Both the position numbers and the translations under genes were made by a program. 54,385 nucleotides of DNA from an uncultured Clostridia bacterium. Its GTDB lineage: Bacteria; Bacillota; Clostridia; UBA1212; UBA1255. The stretch spans positions 1 through 54,385 of the forward strand of contig CAJFUB010000048.1 in NCBI GenBank assembly GCA_904420095.1, written 5' to 3'. Below, piece by piece: positions 26,290-37,201 of this stretch. Every line of letters begins with the position of its first letter. The first letter of the stretch is position 1. The notes beneath the pieces were generated by a model that saw only the letters and a program-made list of their open reading frames with translations, did no database searches and was not told the DNA's origin.

Positions 26290-27696
26290 TTATTTTCCAA
26301 GACAAAATTTGCTGAAAATCGTGTCCATTACGTCTTCTTCTATGGAGTCCCCCGTAATTTCTCCTAAAAGCTTGCCGCATTCCCAGATATCATAGGAAAT
26401 ACAATCCAGCGGCAAATTTTCCCTGTAGCTTTCTTCCGCCTTCCGCAGCGCGCCGAGCGCCCGGTCGATCAGGCTTTTATGGCGTTCGCTTGTTATCACC
26501 GTTTCATTGCTTTCCACGGCGCCCACCTGCATCAGTTCCCGGATCCGTCCCAGGAGGAGCTCCGTTCCGCGATCTTCTTTTACGGACATTCTGACGGAAT
26601 CTTCTTCGAAAAACGAAGCCGCCCCTTCCTGTTCAATGTCGCTTTTGTTTAATACAACTATAATATTTTTCTTTGCGCCGGAGGTTTTCCTGATTTCCTC
26701 CAAGAGCTCTTTTGACTGCCGCGCACGGGCGGAATCAGAAATATCCGCCAGAAAGACGACGATGTCGCTGCTTTCAATTGCTTCATAGGAGCGATCTACG
26801 CCGATTTTTTCAACGACATCCGAGGTTTCGCGCAGTCCCGCGGTATCGGTTAAAAGAATCGGGATTCCCTCATAATCGATTGTTTCCTCTATAGTATCGC
26901 GCGTAGTCCCCGGAATTTCCGTTACGATAGCCCGATCGTATCCGGACAGCAAATTCAAGAGAGACGATTTTCCGGCGTTTGGAATTCCCGCGATAGAAAC
27001 TCTGATTCCCTCTTTTAAGATGCGGCCTCTGTAAAATGTGTCGGAAAGCTTTTCCAGTTTTTTCCGAATTTTTTCCAGAAGCGTCATTGCCGAATCTCCG
27101 GCCTCCCCGTCCATTTCATATTCCGGATAATCCAATGCAACCTCTATTTGTGCAAGACAAAGCTTTAATTCCTCGCGAATCGCTTTGATTTCCCGGTACA
27201 GACGGCCCGACAGCTGCTGCACTGCGGCCTTTCGTCCTGCTTCCGTCTTGGCGCCAATCAGATCCATTACGGCTTCCGCTTCGGAAAGATCGATTCTCCC
27301 GTTAAGAAAGGCGCGCTGCGTAAACTCCCCCGGCTGTGCGGGACGTGCTCCGGCCTGAATCACAATCGAAAGAATTTTCCTCATCACGGCAAAACCGCCG
27401 TGACAATTGATTTCTACAACGTCCTCCTTCGTATAGGAACGAGGGGCCTTCATGATGCTGATCAGACATTCGTCGATCAGCTCCTCGTTGGAGGGATCAA
27501 CGATAACACCGTATTTGATGGTATGAGAAGACATACGGGCAACCGCGTCTTTCCCGGCTGCCCGCTGTGAAATTCCTCTGAATATCTTATTTGCAATTTC
27601 CGCCGCTTCGCCGCCGCTGATCCGGATAATTCCGATTCCGCCCGTTCCAGCAGGAGTAGAAATTGCCGCAATCGTATCTTCACCGTAATATTTCAT
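26290..27696 (-). CDS. mnmE: tRNA modification GTPase MnmE
   Basis: MnmE is the GTPase partner of MnmG in wobble-uridine modification. The 468-residue protein has the N-terminal folate-binding domain starting DTIAAISTPAGTGGIGIIR and a helical domain. The inserted G domain has the P-loop GIPNAGKSSLLN (about 229-240), DTAGLRE and NKSD. The C-terminal FCLGK carries the conserved cysteine of the family's C-x-G-K end. It lies 9 bases after jag with only a weak ribosome-binding site, suggesting coupling to jag translation. Confidence 0.97.
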   Translation of the reverse strand: MKYYGEDTIAAISTPAGTGGIGIIRISGGEAAEIANKIFRGISQRAAGKDAVARMSSHTIKYGVIVDPSNEELIDECLISIMKAPRSYTKEDVVEINCHGGFAVMRKILSIVIQAGARPAQPGEFTQRAFLNGRIDLSEAEAVMDLIGAKTEAGRKAAVQQLSGRLYREIKAIREELKLCLAQIEVALDYPEYEMDGEAGDSAMTLLEKIRKKLEKLSDTFYRGRILKEGIRVSIAGIPNAGKSSLLNLLSGYDRAIVTEIPGTTRDTIEETIDYEGIPILLTDTAGLRETSDVVEKIGVDRSYEAIESSDIVVFLADISDSARARQSKELLEEIRKTSGAKKNIIVVLNKSDIEQEGAASFFEEDSVRMSVKEDRGTELLLGRIRELMQVGAVESNETVITSERHKSLIDRALGALRKAEESYRENLPLDCISYDIWECGKLLGEITGDSIEEDVMDTIFSKFCLGK

Positions 27697-27705
27697 ATAA
27701 AACCA

Positions 27706-28365
27706 TCAGATTTTTTTGACATACGGTCTTGTTTTAACGACAACACAGCGGTTCGGTTCTTCCCCCTGGCTTTCGGTTACTACATTTCGATTGCTCTGCA
27801 AAGCCGAATGTATGATCCGGCGCTCCGACGCCGGCATAGGATCCAGAGAAACCGGTCTTTTATATTTTGCGACTCTTTCGGCCGCTCTGTTCGCAATGGA
27901 AACAAGCGTTTCCTCGCGATGCTTTCTGTAATTTTCTACATCTATATAAACGCGTTTGAATTCGTTTCTGTTTCTGTTTACCAAAAGGCTTGCGATATAA
28001 TTAATCGCATACAGCGTTTCGCCATGTCTTCCGATCAGATGGGAAACATCGTTTCCGGAAATCTGCACTTTGATGACGTTTACACCGTCTTCCTCCTTTT
28101 CCGTAATCACATATTTCGGATAATCGTCTTCACTGCGCGATCTATTGATGATCTCATCCAAAAAATTCGCAACGATTTTCGTATCCGGAATATTAACGGT
28201 TACTCTGACCTTCGCTCCTTTTCCTCCGAAAATTCCCAGCTTTGCTTTACTGCCTTCCTCGAGGATTTCAACATCCGCATCCTCAAGCTCTATGTTCAGC
28301 TCATCCAGCGCAAGCTGAATCGCCTCGTCGACTGTTTTTGCTTCTTTCTCAACAAAATCAGGCAT
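27706..28365 (-). CDS. jag: RNA-binding protein Jag/KhpB
   Basis: Jag (KhpB) is a single-strand nucleic-acid binder that works with KhpA in cell elongation and division control in Firmicutes. The 219-residue product shows the N-terminal Jag domain (KEAKTVDEAIQLALDEL with the KLGIFGGKGAKVRV end), a KH-like domain with HLIGRHGETLYAI, and a C-terminal R3H domain with PASERRIIHSALQ. The ATG at 28365 overlaps the yidC stop by 8 bases and has AAGGAAG upstream. A GTG nine bases earlier is less likely. Confidence 0.93.
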   Translation of the reverse strand: MPDFVEKEAKTVDEAIQLALDELNIELEDADVEILEEGSKAKLGIFGGKGAKVRVTVNIPDTKIVANFLDEIINRSRSEDDYPKYVITEKEEDGVNVIKVQISGNDVSHLIGRHGETLYAINYIASLLVNRNRNEFKRVYIDVENYRKHREETLVSIANRAAERVAKYKRPVSLDPMPASERRIIHSALQSNRNVVTESQGEEPNRCVVVKTRPYVKKI

Positions 28366-29095
28366 TCTTAACACTTCCTTCTTTCTTCTTCGAAAACACG
28401 CTTCTGATCAGATAAGTTTGTAATATGCTTAAAATATTTCCGATGGCCCAGTAAAGAGAAAGTCCCGCCGGAACCATAAAAGCAAAAATCAGTGTGGTAA
28501 AAGGCATAAACTTCATCATCCCGGACATCGGATTCGGCGCCGCTTTTTCTTCTTCCTCTTTTTTCTTTGCACGCGCCGTTCTCATGGAAATGATTTGTGA
28601 AAGATATGTCGTTGCAAACGCCAAAATCGGAAAAACAAGCAGCGGCAAATAAACTTTATAGTCTTCTATTTTCCAGATCTGCCACTGCGGCGTGAGACTC
28701 AAATCAAAAATTCCTAAAAAGACTTTGTTGACGCCTTCTCCAATATAGACGTCCGCATTGCGCACGATTTCATACAGCGCCATCAGGATCGGAAACTGAA
28801 GAAGAAGCGGCAGACAGCCCATCATCGGATTAATATTATATCTCATATAAAGATTCTGCTGTTCTTCGCTCAGCTTTTTCTGGTCGTTTCCGTATTTTTT
28901 CTTCAGCGCTTCTATTTCAGGCATCAGAGCCTGCTGCCTGTCCATACTTCTTTGCTGGCTTAAATTTAAAGGAAATAAAAGGATCCTCGCAAACAGCGTA
29001 AAAAGAATGATAGCAAATCCATAGCTGTCGAACGCAAGATACTCATAAATATATTTTATTAAGATTCCAAATGGTTTCGCTATAAAACTCAGCAT
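28358..29095 (-). CDS. yidC: Membrane protein insertase YidC/OxaA (SpoIIIJ type)
   Basis: YidC inserts and folds proteins in the cytoplasmic membrane. The roughly 245-residue product is the short Gram-positive type with about five helices. It has the positively charged first cytoplasmic loop (LNLSQQRSMDRQQALMPEI) with the conserved arginine in helix 1 (LFARILLFPLNL), and NPMMGCLPLLLQFPIL. The start is uncertain. ATG 29095 lacks a well-spaced ribosome-binding site, while a TTG at 29110 follows AAGGGA with almost no spacer. No lipoprotein cysteine is visible, unlike SpoIIIJ of Bacillus. Confidence 0.93.
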   Translation of the reverse strand: MLSFIAKPFGILIKYIYEYLAFDSYGFAIILFTLFARILLFPLNLSQQRSMDRQQALMPEIEALKKKYGNDQKKLSEEQQNLYMRYNINPMMGCLPLLLQFPILMALYEIVRNADVYIGEGVNKVFLGIFDLSLTPQWQIWKIEDYKVYLPLLVFPILAFATTYLSQIISMRTARAKKKEEEEKAAPNPMSGMMKFMPFTTLIFAFMVPAGLSLYWAIGNILSILQTYLIRSVFSKKKEGSVKNA

Positions 29096-29117
29096 AACGA
29101 GTCTGCACAATCCCTTC

Positions 29118-29327
29118 TTATTTTACAGGATCATAGCCGCCTTTGCAAAACGGATTACATCTGAGGATTCTCCACACCGCCATCAGCGAGCCCTTTAGTG
29201 CCCCGTACTTTTCAATCGCCTCCACGGCATATTCCGAACAGGTCGGGTAAAATCTGCAGCACGGTTTTTTGATCGGCGATATGTTTTTTTGATAAAAACG
29301 TATCATTTTCAAAAATACCTTTTTCAA
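29118..29327 (-). CDS. yidD: Membrane protein insertion efficiency factor YidD
   Basis: YidD is a small membrane-associated helper of YidC. The 69-residue protein contains the family core [20 protein letters not shown] and the C-terminal [14 protein letters not shown]. It starts with TTG overlapping the rnpA stop by 4 bases, so the two are translationally coupled. The neighbours rnpA and yidC are the usual ones. Confidence 0.95.
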   Translation of the reverse strand: MKKVFLKMIRFYQKNISPIKKPCCRFYPTCSEYAVEAIEKYGALKGSLMAVWRILRCNPFCKGGYDPVK

Positions 29328-29692
29328 ATCAACATCCCCAATGCCGAAGAAAGTCTTTTCATTTCTTTTTCTATTTCATGATAAGCGGGTACGGAAACGG
29401 CCTTCAGCTTATTATTCGGAGATTTTGCTTTCCGAACGGAGGCCCTGGCCATAAAGATGATGTCATAGCCCTCCGCCATATGTTCTCGGGAAACCCGATA
29501 GACTTCCCGGATGATTCTTTTCATGCGGTTTCTCTGCACACTGTTTCCAAATTTCTTTCCCGCGGCGATTCCAATTCTGTTGATTCCTTCTTTATTTGGT
29601 AATACATACATTACCAAATACCGGCCCGCCTTATAAGTTCCCTTTTTGTATACTCTCTGAAATTCATTGTTTTTCCTGAGGGAAACGATCAT
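29324..29692 (-). CDS. rnpA: Ribonuclease P protein component
   Basis: This is the protein subunit that assists the RNase P RNA in maturing tRNA 5' ends. The 122-residue protein has the hallmark arginine-rich [13 protein letters not shown] motif (about 55-67), plus the N-terminal [20 protein letters not shown] strand. GGAGG lies 7 bases before the ATG. It follows rpmH by 24 bases in the standard ribosomal L34-RNase P arrangement. Confidence 0.96.
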   Translation of the reverse strand: MIVSLRKNNEFQRVYKKGTYKAGRYLVMYVLPNKEGINRIGIAAGKKFGNSVQRNRMKRIIREVYRVSREHMAEGYDIIFMARASVRKAKSPNNKLKAVSVPAYHEIEKEMKRLSSALGMLI

Positions 29693-29716
29693 GTCAAATC
29701 CTCCACGAAAAATGAA

Positions 29717-29851
29717 TTACGCAGACAATACTTTTCTTCCTTTCAGTCTCCTTCTTCTCAGGACCTTTCTTCCGTTCGCTGTCTTCATTCTCGCACGAAA
29801 GCCATGCACCTTGCTTCTCTGTCTTTTCTTCGGCTGATACGGTCTTATCAT
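29717..29851 (-). CDS. rpmH: 50S ribosomal protein L34
   Basis: The 44-residue, very basic product reads [18 protein letters not shown] at its start and ends [19 protein letters not shown], an almost canonical L34 of normal length. AAAGGAGGT lies 6 bases upstream, and a perfect sigma-A promoter stands 75 bases before the start. It is the first gene of the leftward rpmH-rnpA-yidD-yidC-jag-mnmE-mnmG-rsmG block. Confidence 0.97.
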   Translation of the reverse strand: MIRPYQPKKRQRSKVHGFRARMKTANGRKVLRRRRLKGRKVLSA

Positions 29852-29925
29852 ATCGGCACCTCCTTTATCCATAAAAAAATAAGCTGTGTAAGATTGCTTT
29901 TATTTTTGGGCAAAAAGCACGCTAT

Positions 29926-29954
29926 ATTATACTTGTACACATCTAAAATGTCAA
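29926..29954 (-). promoter_or_regulatory. rpmH operon promoter
   Basis: On the minus strand a perfect TTGACA (29954-29949) and perfect TATAAT (29931-29926) are separated by 17 bases. This is the strongest promoter-like sequence in the window and fits a ribosomal-protein operon. Confidence 0.92.
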
Positions 29955-30086
29955 CCTGATTAAAATTTTTTATGCTGAAAAATATTTTTCGGCTCCGTAT
30001 CACAACATCTTGTACCCGCTTCCCGGAAAGGCACAAAAGATAGTTAAATGAAGCATTTTTCAGCTTTTTTTATCAAAAATAGCCTA

Positions 30087-30116
30087 TTGCATTTCTTTCA
30101 GGTTTTCTGCTATATT
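30087..30116 (+). promoter_or_regulatory. Candidate dnaA promoter
   Basis: TTGCAT (30087-30092) and TATATT (30111-30116) are separated by 18 bases, 126 bases before the dnaA start. The rpmH-dnaA gap (29852-30242) is otherwise AT-rich. No cluster of consensus DnaA boxes was seen in it, unlike the bipartite origin of Bacillus. Confidence 0.5.
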
Positions 30117-30242
30117 AATACAGCACGAATTGAGAGACCACGGCTTTTCATGTATATTTTCCGTATATGCGGCTTACATAGGATAAAACTATTATAAATC
30201 TATTATTTACAAAAGATGCGGACATTAATATGGAGGCAACCT

Positions 30243-31598
30243 ATGGAAACGCAAAACTACACCGAAGAAGAATTGTGCAATATTTGGAACAAATGCAAAG
30301 AAGAATTGAAGAAAACGGTTTCTTCACTCCATTATGAAACTTATATTTCATCCTTAAAATTAATAGAAATTCGGGGAGAGACTGCTCATTTTACGGTACC
30401 TTTTGATTTTTGCATCAATTTACTTGAAACGAAATATTATAATGACATTAAAAATGTCCTGATTGAAGCTACAAAGCAATATCTGACCGTTGCCTTTCAT
30501 TTAGAAGGAGAATATGTTCCCGCCGGAGCCGCTGCCGCGCCCTCCGAGTCTGCAAAAAACACATCGGAAAACGTTCCGTATAAATCGAATCTGAATCCGA
30601 AATATACGTTTGATTCTTTTATTATAGGAAACAGCAACCGCATGGCCTACGCTGCCGCCGTGGCGATTTCCGATTCACCGGGAACCGCTTATAATCCTTT
30701 ATTTATTTACGGTCAATCCGGACTCGGAAAAACGCATCTGATGCATGCCATCGGGAATCAGATCGTCAAAAATGATCCATCAAAAAAAGTCTTATACGTT
30801 ACCTCCGAGATTTTTACGAACGAATTTATCGAAGCAATCGCAAATAAAAAAAATAATGAATTTCGAAATAAATACAGAAAAATAGACGTTCTTTTGATCG
30901 ACGACATCCAGTTCATATCTAAAATGGAACGGACGCAGGAGGAATTTTTCTATACCTTCAGTTCTTTATATGAGGATAAAAAGCAAATTGTAATTTCCTG
31001 CGACAGTCCTCTGAATAAAATAGAAATTTTGGAGGACCGTCTCAGAACACGGTTTGGCTGGGGACTGATCGTTGATATCCAGGTTCCCGATTTCGAAACG
31101 AAGGTTGCAATTCTAAACAGGAAGGCATCCGAAAATTCTATCGATGTGGATAATGAAATATTAGATTATATTGCTTATTATACAAGCGATAATATCCGGG
31201 AGCTGGAAGGCGTGATCAATCATCTTTCCATGTCCTTAATGCAGGGAAAAGAAATCACGCTGAATCTTGCCAAAGAGGCTCTCAAGCATTATCAGAAAAG
31301 CGATATGCACGAAATCGATTCGAGTGTTATAATAGACAGCGTCTCCAGATATTTTAATCTGAGCGTTGACGATATCCTGTCCAAAAAAAGAACGAAGGAA
31401 CTCGTATTTCCGAGACAAATTTCAATGTTTCTATGCAGAAATCTGACAAATATGTCATATCCTGATATTGGAAAGGCCTTCAACGGAAGAGACCATACAA
31501 CGGTGATGTACGCCTGCGAACAAATCTCCAAGCAGGTGGAAATCAATCCGGAGCTCAAACATATTATGGACGAGCTAAAGAAAAACATTATTGTATAA
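30243..31598 (+). CDS. dnaA: Chromosomal replication initiator DnaA
   Basis: DnaA binds boxes in oriC, oligomerises with ATP and melts the origin. The 451-residue product has the N-terminal helicase-loading domain I and a short linker. The AAA+ domain has Walker A GQSGLGKTHL (about 160-169) and Walker B VLLIDDIQFI. The C-terminal helix-turn-helix carries the signature GRDHTTVMYACEQI. The ATG at 30243 follows GGAGG at good spacing; the ATG 27 bases upstream is rejected. It is followed directly by the DnaA-box region, so autoregulation is likely. Confidence 0.98.
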   Translation: METQNYTEEELCNIWNKCKEELKKTVSSLHYETYISSLKLIEIRGETAHFTVPFDFCINLLETKYYNDIKNVLIEATKQYLTVAFHLEGEYVPAGAAAAPSESAKNTSENVPYKSNLNPKYTFDSFIIGNSNRMAYAAAVAISDSPGTAYNPLFIYGQSGLGKTHLMHAIGNQIVKNDPSKKVLYVTSEIFTNEFIEAIANKKNNEFRNKYRKIDVLLIDDIQFISKMERTQEEFFYTFSSLYEDKKQIVISCDSPLNKIEILEDRLRTRFGWGLIVDIQVPDFETKVAILNRKASENSIDVDNEILDYIAYYTSDNIRELEGVINHLSMSLMQGKEITLNLAKEALKHYQKSDMHEIDSSVIIDSVSRYFNLSVDDILSKKRTKELVFPRQISMFLCRNLTNMSYPDIGKAFNGRDHTTVMYACEQISKQVEINPELKHIMDELKKNIIV

Positions 31599-31854
31599 GA
31601 ACTTATCCACAGAAAATTGTTGATAAGTGGAAAAGTCCCTGTGGACAAGAAGTGGAAAACTTTTTAAATTGTGAACGCTGTGGAAACTGTGGAAAACTTT
31701 TCACAGTTATACACATACTTATACACAGCAAATTTTCCTTTGATAAAAGCAAAATTTTGAGTTTTCCACAATATCCACAGATACTACTATTACTACTACT
31801 AAAGAGAATTATATTATAATATAAATAACAATACGAAACCGGAGGATTTGAATT
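31599..31854. other. oriC: Replication origin oriC (dnaA-dnaN intergenic)
   Basis: Exact or near TTATCCACA boxes lie at 31603-31611 (exact, +), 31618-31626 (-), 31640-31648 (-), 31679-31687 (-), 31688-31696 (-), 31707-31715 (+), 31719-31727 (+), 31762-31770 (+) and 31771-31779 (+). A DnaA-trio follows four bases after the last box, and then an AT-only stretch before dnaN that would melt easily. Gene orientation flips between rpmH and dnaA on its left flank, as expected for bidirectional replication from here. Confidence 0.95.
31784..31801 (-). promoter_or_regulatory. DnaA-trio unwinding element
   Basis: The plus strand reads CTA CTA TTA CTA CTA CTA, so the complementary strand read 3' to 5' is GAT GAT AAT GAT GAT GAT. 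That matches the DnaA-trio on which a DnaA filament loads to open the duplex. It is adjacent to the box pair at 31762-31779. Confidence 0.85.
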
Positions 31855-32970
31855 ATGAAACTGACCTGCAACAGAGAAAATTTAATAAGCGGTGTAAATA
31901 TCGTACAGAAGGCAGTTCCCGCCAAATCAACCGCTGAAATTTTACAGGGGATTTTGATAGAAGTCGGGGAAGAGCTTCGTTTTACAGGGAATGATAACGA
32001 ATTCGGAATCGTATATGAAATTCCCGCAATCATAGAAGAAATCGGCAGCATCGTAGTAAACTCTAAAACATTCGGAGACATCGTCAGAAAGCTTCCCGAT
32101 ATTTATGTCACTCTCGAGACTATTAATGACGGTGCAATGTTGTCTATTACAAGCGGGCATGCTAATTACAAAATTAAAGCGTATCCTACGGAAAGCTATC
32201 CTCCCGTTGCATTTCTTGATACCTCCGTTTCTTTTGACATTAAAGAGAAAACGCTTGTGGATCTGATTCGTCAGACATCCTTTGCCGCGGCTGCGCAGGA
32301 AGAAAAAAGGATTATATTAAAAGGCGTATTTATGGAACAAAAAGAAGGAAAGCTCAGTTTTGTAGCGATCGATGGTTTTCGGCTTGCGAAAAAAACGATC
32401 GATGTGGAAGATTCCAGAGAATTTTCTATTATTGTACCGACTAAAATTTTAAATGAGCTGTCGAAATCCGTAAAAGGGGAGGACGATGTGATTCATTTTT
32501 GCTGCAACGAAAATCAGATTATGTTCTTTTGCGATTCTTTCCGTATGGTATCCAAGCTTTATAAAGGGGATTATATTGATTACAGAAAAATGTTTCCAAG
32601 AGAATATAAAACTTCCTGCGTAGTAAATAATAAAGCGTTTTTAAGCGCCTTTGAGAGATCCGCTCTTGTGATACAGGACGAGAAAAAGTATCCTCTAACG
32701 ATTAAATTTAATAATAATGATGAAATTATCATGTACGTAAACGCGGAAAATGGAATATTAAGAGAAGTTATTGCCGCCGAAGTGACTGGAGATGAAATTG
32801 AAATCGGCATGTGTATCCGTAATATTTTGGAGTGCCTGAAGGCGATTGATGAAGAAAATATTATTTTGTCTCTTACACACGCTTTAGGTCCGTGCGTTAT
32901 TACCGGTGCAGAGGACAAGAGTTATCAATACCTGGTAATGCCGGTTAAAATTACGTCAAAGTCGGTTTGA
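31855..32970 (+). CDS. dnaN: DNA polymerase III beta sliding clamp
   Basis: The ring-shaped clamp tethers the replicative polymerase to DNA. The 371-residue product has the three-domain clamp length. It begins MKLTCNRENLISGVNIVQKAV and ends in the family-typical YQYLVMPVKI, which lines the partner-binding pocket. GGAGG lies 9 bases upstream. recF follows closely without the S4-domain gene (yaaA) that separates the pair in Bacillus. Codon use is clearly more AT-rich than on the left arm. Confidence 0.97.
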   Translation: MKLTCNRENLISGVNIVQKAVPAKSTAEILQGILIEVGEELRFTGNDNEFGIVYEIPAIIEEIGSIVVNSKTFGDIVRKLPDIYVTLETINDGAMLSITSGHANYKIKAYPTESYPPVAFLDTSVSFDIKEKTLVDLIRQTSFAAAAQEEKRIILKGVFMEQKEGKLSFVAIDGFRLAKKTIDVEDSREFSIIVPTKILNELSKSVKGEDDVIHFCCNENQIMFFCDSFRMVSKLYKGDYIDYRKMFPREYKTSCVVNNKAFLSAFERSALVIQDEKKYPLTIKFNNNDEIIMYVNAENGILREVIAAEVTGDEIEIGMCIRNILECLKAIDEENIILSLTHALGPCVITGAEDKSYQYLVMPVKITSKSV

Positions 32971-32981
32971 TTAAAAACTGC

Positions 32982-34109
32982 ATGTTTCTTAAAAGGATTT
33001 TATTGGAAAATTATAGAAATTACACATCATTGGATCTTTCTTTATCCAATGATGTTAATATTTTTTATGGCAATAACGGACAGGGAAAAACGAACCTGTT
33101 AGAGGCGATTTTTTATACTGCGATTGGAAAGTCGTTTCGGAATGCAAAAGATTCCGATGTGATTCAGTCGGGTAAAGAAGCTTTTCGAATTGATATTGAG
33201 ATTTGCAGCGATATTACTGAAAATATATCTGTCAAATATAATAAAAATAAAGAAAAGTATATAAAAGTCAATGGACTGTATCTTAGGAAGCTTGGACATT
33301 TAATGGGAAGCGTCTTAGCCGTTATTTTTTCACCGGAAGATATGCAGCTTATTTCAGAAGGACCGTCGGTGCGAAGAAAATTTATGGATATTGCAATCAG
33401 TCAAAAAAATGCTTCTTATTATTTTGATTTGCTTCAATATCAGAAAATATTAGTTCAAAAAAATAATCTTCTGAGAAATATAAAATGTGGGAAAGTAAAG
33501 AACTATGGAGAAATTTTAAGCATCTGGAATGAGCAGCTTGCGGAATCGGGATCCAGGATCGTTTATGAGCGATTTCGACTAATTAAAGATATTTCTGAAA
33601 TAGCAGAGGAAAAACATAGAAAAATCGCCGTAGAAAGTGCGGAAAGAGAAGAAAAATTGAAAATTTTTTATCACTCGGATATTCCCCGGGAAATCATTGA
33701 AGCCGAAAATCGAAATACTATAAAAAATGAATTGTTTTCAATGCTTGAAAATCGAAGGGAAAAAGAAATTGAGCGGGAGGCAACGCTGTTCGGACCGCAC
33801 AGAGATGATATCGATTTAAAATTAGACGAGAATGATTTAAAAAGATTCGGCTCTCAAGGACAGAAAAGAACTGCTGTTTTGGCGTTGAAAATCGCGGAGC
33901 TGGAACTTCTAAAAAAGTCGACAGGGAGGAATCCAATTTTTTTGTTGGATGACGTTTTTTCAGAGCTGGATCATCAAAGACAGGAAGCTTTTCTTTCTGA
34001 GATTTGTGGCGTACAAACCTTTATTTCCTGCGTTGAAGCGCAATCGATACCTTTTTATAAAAATAACGCCGCGTTTTATGAAATTAAAAACGGAAGCGCA
34101 GTGTTGTAG
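32982..34109 (+). CDS. recF: DNA replication and repair protein RecF
   Basis: RecF is an SMC-like ATPase that loads RecA at gaps with RecO and RecR. The 375-residue protein has the Walker A GNNGQGKTNLLEAI (about 31-44), the ABC-type signature region GSQGQKRTAVLALK and the Walker B LLDDVFSELD. I chose ATG 32982 because MFLKRILLENYRNY aligns with the usual RecF N-terminus. A TTG at 32967 that overlaps the dnaN stop is an alternative. No strong ribosome-binding site is visible for either. A Noc-site-like palindrome lies inside this gene. Confidence 0.95.
   Translation: MFLKRILLENYRNYTSLDLSLSNDVNIFYGNNGQGKTNLLEAIFYTAIGKSFRNAKDSDVIQSGKEAFRIDIEICSDITENISVKYNKNKEKYIKVNGLYLRKLGHLMGSVLAVIFSPEDMQLISEGPSVRRKFMDIAISQKNASYYFDLLQYQKILVQKNNLLRNIKCGKVKNYGEILSIWNEQLAESGSRIVYERFRLIKDISEIAEEKHRKIAVESAEREEKLKIFYHSDIPREIIEAENRNTIKNELFSMLENRREKEIEREATLFGPHRDDIDLKLDENDLKRFGSQGQKRTAVLALKIAELELLKKSTGRNPIFLLDDVFSELDHQRQEAFLSEICGVQTFISCVEAQSIPFYKNNAAFYEIKNGSAVL
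33681..33694. promoter_or_regulatory. Candidate Noc-binding site
   Basis: ATTCCCCGGGAAAT differs from the Noc consensus ATTTCCCGGGAAAT at one position of 14. It lies within recF, and a Noc with the canonical specificity residues is encoded in the window. A single 14-mer near-match can occur by chance. Confidence 0.4.
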
Positions 34110-34166
34110 ACAAGATGATTTTGTGATACAATATATGGGATTATAATTGATTTCAAGGTGTATCAT

Positions 34167-36376
<2,210 letters not shown>

Positions 36377-36383
36377 TCAAAAA

Positions 36384-36399
36384 TGTTTCACGTGAAACA
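36384..36399. promoter_or_regulatory. parS: parS centromere site
   Basis: TGTTTCACGTGAAACA is a perfect 16-bp match to the bacterial parS consensus. It lies between gyrB and parA, about 4.6 kb from oriC. ParB would load here and spread as CTP-clamps. Confidence 0.97.
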
Positions 36400-36423
36400 T
36401 TTTGAAAGGGTGTGTCCTGTTTT

Positions 36424-37200
36424 ATGGCCAAAGTAATTGCGGTTGCAAATCAAAAAGGTGGAGTAGGAAAAACAACAACTTCAATTAACCTCAGTTCCTG
36501 TATTGCATATAAAGAAAAAAAAGTATTATTAATTGATTTGGATCCGCAGGGAAATGCTACGACGGGAATGGGAATCGATAAAAAAAATATAAATACTTCT
36601 ATTTATGATGTTATTATTAATGAAGTTCCCATTCAAGAAGCGACGATAAAAACCATACAGGACAGGTTAAATATTTGTCCTTCTAGCATTAGTCTTGCGG
36701 GTGCAGAAATCGAACTTGTAAGTTTTATTTCAAGAGAAAATAGATTAAAATATGCATTATCAGATATTCAGACGGAATATGATTACATATTCATCGATTG
36801 TCCGCCTTCTTTAGGATTATTGACATTAAATGCACTCACCGCTGCTGACACCGTATTAGTTCCAATCCAGTGCGAATATTTTGCATTGGAAGGATTATCT
36901 CAGTTAATGGATACCGTTCGACTCGTTCAGAAGCATCTGAATCGCTCCTTGCAGGTAGAAGGTGTTGTCCTTACGATGTTTGATGCAAGAACAAATTTAT
37001 CCATTGAGGTTGCAGAAGAAGTCAGAAAGCATTTTACCAATAAAGTTTACCAAACGCTGATTCCGAGAAACGTAAGATTAAGTGAAGCGCCGAGCTACGG
37101 TCTTCCTATTATATTATATGATAAAGAATCGAAGGGTTCAGAGGCTTATTTAAAGCTGGCGGATGAATTGATCAATATGACAGGATCGGGGGTAAAATAA
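36424..37200 (+). CDS. parA: Chromosome-partitioning ATPase ParA (Soj)
   Basis: ParA/Soj is a Walker-type ATPase that moves origins with ParB-parS and in Bacillus also controls DnaA. The 258-residue product has the deviant Walker A KGGVGKTT right after the start (MAKVIAVANQKGGVGKTT), LLIDLDPQGNATTG, and FIDCPPSLGLLTLNAL. The ATG at 36424 matches the family start, although GAAAGGG is closer to a GTG at 36412. parB begins 1 base after its stop, and parS lies 24 bases upstream. Confidence 0.95.
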   Translation: MAKVIAVANQKGGVGKTTTSINLSSCIAYKEKKVLLIDLDPQGNATTGMGIDKKNINTSIYDVIINEVPIQEATIKTIQDRLNICPSSISLAGAEIELVSFISRENRLKYALSDIQTEYDYIFIDCPPSLGLLTLNALTAADTVLVPIQCEYFALEGLSQLMDTVRLVQKHLNRSLQVEGVVLTMFDARTNLSIEVAEEVRKHFTNKVYQTLIPRNVRLSEAPSYGLPIILYDKESKGSEAYLKLADELINMTGSGVK

Positions 37201-37201
37201 T

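Noticed and set aside
29852-30086. Second DnaA-box cluster upstream of dnaA
   Set aside because: Only three-mismatch or worse matches to TTATCCACA were seen in this AT-rich gap.
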